Positions 8,304 through 9,413 of a stretch of DNA of 9,413 bases are shown in pieces. Numbering within the stretch: position 1 is the first letter of the stretch; each line of letters begins with the position of its first letter. The stretch is from Comamonadaceae bacterium (lineage in GTDB: Bacteria > Pseudomonadota > Gammaproteobacteria > Burkholderiales > Burkholderiaceae): assembly GCA_947377705.1 (NCBI GenBank), contig CANCGU010000095.1, positions 1 through 9,413 of the forward strand, read 5' to 3'. Made by a program: the position numbers and the translations under genes. The notes under the pieces were generated by a model. The model saw only the letters and a program-made list of their open reading frames with translations. It ran no database searches and was not told the DNA's origin.

Positions 8304-8307
8304 GGAG
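8304..8307 (+). promoter_or_regulatory. Shine-Dalgarno site fixing the GTG start of hfq
   Basis: GGAG lies six bases before GTG 8314. No ATG exists in this frame before the conserved K-G-Q-L-L-Q-D-P, so the GTG is well supported. Confidence 0.85.
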
Positions 8308-8313
8308 AATATC

Positions 8314-8580
8314 GTGAACACCGACAACTCAAAGAACAAAGGCCAACTGTTGCAAGACCCATTTTTGAACATCCTGCGCCGCGAGCATGTGCCCGTGTCC
8401 ATTTACTTGGTCAACGGCATCAAGCTGCAAGGCCAAATCGAATCGTTTGACCAATACGTGGTGTTGTTGCGTAACACCGTGACGCAAATGGTCTACAAAC
8501 ACGCCATCTCGACCATCGTGCCGGGCCGCGCTGTGAACTTCAACCCCACCGACGGCACAGGCAGTTCGCCTGAGGTCTGA
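8314..8580 (+). CDS. hfq: RNA chaperone Hfq
   Basis: Hexameric Sm-like RNA chaperone that pairs small RNAs with mRNAs and affects mRNA stability. The 88-residue protein contains the full Sm core. [11 protein letters not shown] spans 9-19 (Q14 and D15 match E. coli Q8 and D9). R22 and R23 keep two of the rim arginines, while the third is His25. Y31 matches the distal-face Y25, and the Sm2 motif Y-K-H-A (61-64) supplies the proximal uridine pocket. The N-terminus is about six residues longer than in E. coli, and the tail after V-P-G-R-A-V-N is short (about 14 residues), without the long disordered C-terminus of E. coli Hfq. The start is GTG with a GGAG site. It lies 67 bases after der and is followed by a strong terminator 15 bases past the stop. 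Autoregulation at the leader is known for E. coli hfq and is possible here. Confidence 0.98.
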   Translation: MNTDNSKNKGQLLQDPFLNILRREHVPVSIYLVNGIKLQGQIESFDQYVVLLRNTVTQMVYKHAISTIVPGRAVNFNPTDGTGSSPEV

Positions 8581-8595
8581 GCTTGAATGCTCTGC

Positions 8596-8622
8596 AAAAA
8601 GGGCTGTTTCAGCCCTTTTTTT
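8596..8622 (+). terminator. Rho-independent terminator after hfq
   Basis: An 11-base-pair stem (AAAAAGGGCTG pairing with CAGCCCTTTTT) with a three-base TTT loop runs directly into a T-run ending at 8622. The stem GC block and T-tract are textbook for intrinsic termination. It should end the der-hfq transcript, at least partly, before hflX. Confidence 0.93.
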
Positions 8623-8642
8623 ACGTCTTATTTTTTTTACGT
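8616..8642 (+). repeat. 11-base direct repeat TTTTTTTACGT, two copies
   Basis: Copies lie at 8616-8626 and 8632-8642 (period 16), in a T-rich stretch between the hfq terminator and hflX; a further T-run follows at 8647-8652. The second and third T-runs have no strong stem before them. They may act as backup termination or simply reflect AT-rich spacer sequence. Confidence 0.5.
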
Positions 8643-8664
8643 TTCATTTTTTCGATAAGCCCGC

Positions 8665-9413
8665 TTGAACGACACACCTCAAAAAACTCCCGGCACCACC
8701 ATTTTGGTGGGGGTCGATTTCGGCTTGCCACATTTCGACAGCGCGTTAGAAGAACTCGGCCTATTGGCCGAAACTGCGGGCCTCAAGCCCGTGGCGCGCA
8801 TCACCTGCAAGCGCAAAGCGCCAGACGCTGCGCTGTTTGTGGGCAGTGGCAAAGCCGATGAAATCAAAGAGCTGGCCCTCATGCACGGAGCCACTGAGAT
8901 TTTGTTTGACCAGTCGCTCAGCCCCGCGCAACAGCGCAACTTAGAGCGCCACATGGGCATTGCGGTGAACGACCGCACTTTGCTGATTTTGGAAATCTTC
9001 GCTCAACGCGCGCGCAGCCATGAAGGCAAGTTGCAGGTGGAGTTGGCTAAGCTGCAATACCTCAGCACGCGCTTGGTGCGCCGCTGGTCGCACTTGGAGC
9101 GCCAAAGTGGCGGTATCGGTATGCGCGGTGGCCCCGGTGAGACCCAGATTGAGCTGGACCGTCGGATGATCAATGATTCGATCAAGCGCACCAAAGAGCG
9201 CTTGGACAAAGTCAAAAAGCAACGCAGCACCCAGCGTCGTCAGCGTAACCGTCGCGATGCGTTCACTATTTCTCTGGTGGGCTACACCAACGCAGGTAAA
9301 TCGACGTTGTTCAATGCTTTGGTGAAAGCGCGTGCCTATGCGGCCGACCAGCTGTTTGCCACACTCGACACCACCACGCGCCAGTTGTATTTGGGCAATG
9401 CCGATGGCACGGG
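8665..9413 (+). CDS. hflX: Ribosome-splitting GTPase HflX (5' part, runs off window)
   Basis: HflX is a GTPase that binds 50S subunits and splits stalled or heat-stressed 70S ribosomes. About 249 codons are visible and the frame is open at the window edge. The N-terminal HflX domain includes L-F-V-G-S-G-K-A-D-E-I (57-67), the F-D-Q-S-L-S-P-A-Q-Q-R-N-L-E segment (81-94), and D-R-T-x-L-I-L-E-I-F-A-Q-R-A-R-S-x-E-G (103-121). The glycine-rich stretch G-G-I-G-M-R-G-G-P-G-E-T-Q-I-E (149-163) follows, then a basic helix leading to the G domain with P-loop G-Y-T-N-A-G-K-S-T (206-214) and A-T-L-D-T-T-T-R (232-239). G3-G5 lie beyond the window. TTG 8665 is the first usable start after the in-frame TAA at 8656-8658; no ATG precedes the conserved region and the Shine-Dalgarno signal is poor. 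hflK and hflC would be expected downstream. Confidence 0.96.
   Translation, partial: MNDTPQKTPGTTILVGVDFGLPHFDSALEELGLLAETAGLKPVARITCKRKAPDAALFVGSGKADEIKELALMHGATEILFDQSLSPAQQRNLERHMGIAVNDRTLLILEIFAQRARSHEGKLQVELAKLQYLSTRLVRRWSHLERQSGGIGMRGGPGETQIELDRRMINDSIKRTKERLDKVKKQRSTQRRQRNRRDAFTISLVGYTNAGKSTLFNALVKARAYAADQLFATLDTTTRQLYLGNADGT

Noticed and set aside
8583..8861. Small + strand open frame overlapping the hflX start
   Set aside because: It begins in the terminator and runs out of frame through the conserved HflX N-terminal domain, so it is a shadow.
1..9413. Search for mobile elements, CRISPR arrays, tRNA genes, toxin-antitoxin or defence systems
   Set aside because: No terminal inverted repeats, spaced direct-repeat arrays, tRNA-like cloverleaf segments, transposase or defence-type proteins were seen; all coding space belongs to conserved housekeeping families.

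Overview
The window is a compact stretch of housekeeping genes from a betaproteobacterium. The gene order and the protein sequences, for example a Der beginning M-K-P-V-L-A-L-V-G and an Hfq with [11 protein letters not shown]...YKHAIST, suggest Burkholderiales and probably a Comamonadaceae-like lineage. That placement is an inference from familiarity with these families; no search was run. Every gene is on the + strand, intergenic gaps are short, and base composition looks uniform. No tRNA, rRNA, insertion sequence, prophage, CRISPR array or other sign of recent transfer is visible.

Layout. Positions 5-1734: rlmN (23S rRNA/tRNA m2A methyltransferase), then a type IV pilus lipoprotein gene of the pilF/pilW family that looks shortened at its 3' end. 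1734-5013: a rodZ-like HTH membrane protein without the usual C-terminal domain, then ispG (isoprenoid precursor synthesis) and hisS (histidyl-tRNA synthetase). 5063-8246: yfgM (SecYEG-associated TPR protein), bamB (outer membrane protein assembly lipoprotein) and der (50S ribosome assembly GTPase). 8314-9413: hfq (RNA chaperone), a strong intrinsic terminator, and the 5' two thirds or so of hflX (ribosome-splitting GTPase), which runs off the end. This joins the enterobacterial order rlmN-rodZ-ispG-hisS-yfgM-bamB-der to the hfq-hflX pair, an arrangement I know from betaproteobacteria.

The genes fall into two themes. RlmN, HisRS, Der, Hfq and HflX serve translation, ribosomes and RNA. PilF, RodZ, YfgM and BamB serve the cell envelope, with IspG supplying isoprenoids for the undecaprenyl carrier and quinones. 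Start/stop overlaps (rlmN/pilF, rodZ/ispG, yfgM/bamB) suggest translational coupling and at least one long transcript.

I see no novel defence, mobile or biosynthetic system. The points worth a second look are the apparent loss of C-terminal parts in two adjacent envelope genes (pilF and rodZ), a run of four genes starting with GTG or TTG, and the hfq leader and 3' end. No stretch over 300 bases lacks a gene; the longest gap is 84 bases (8581-8664).
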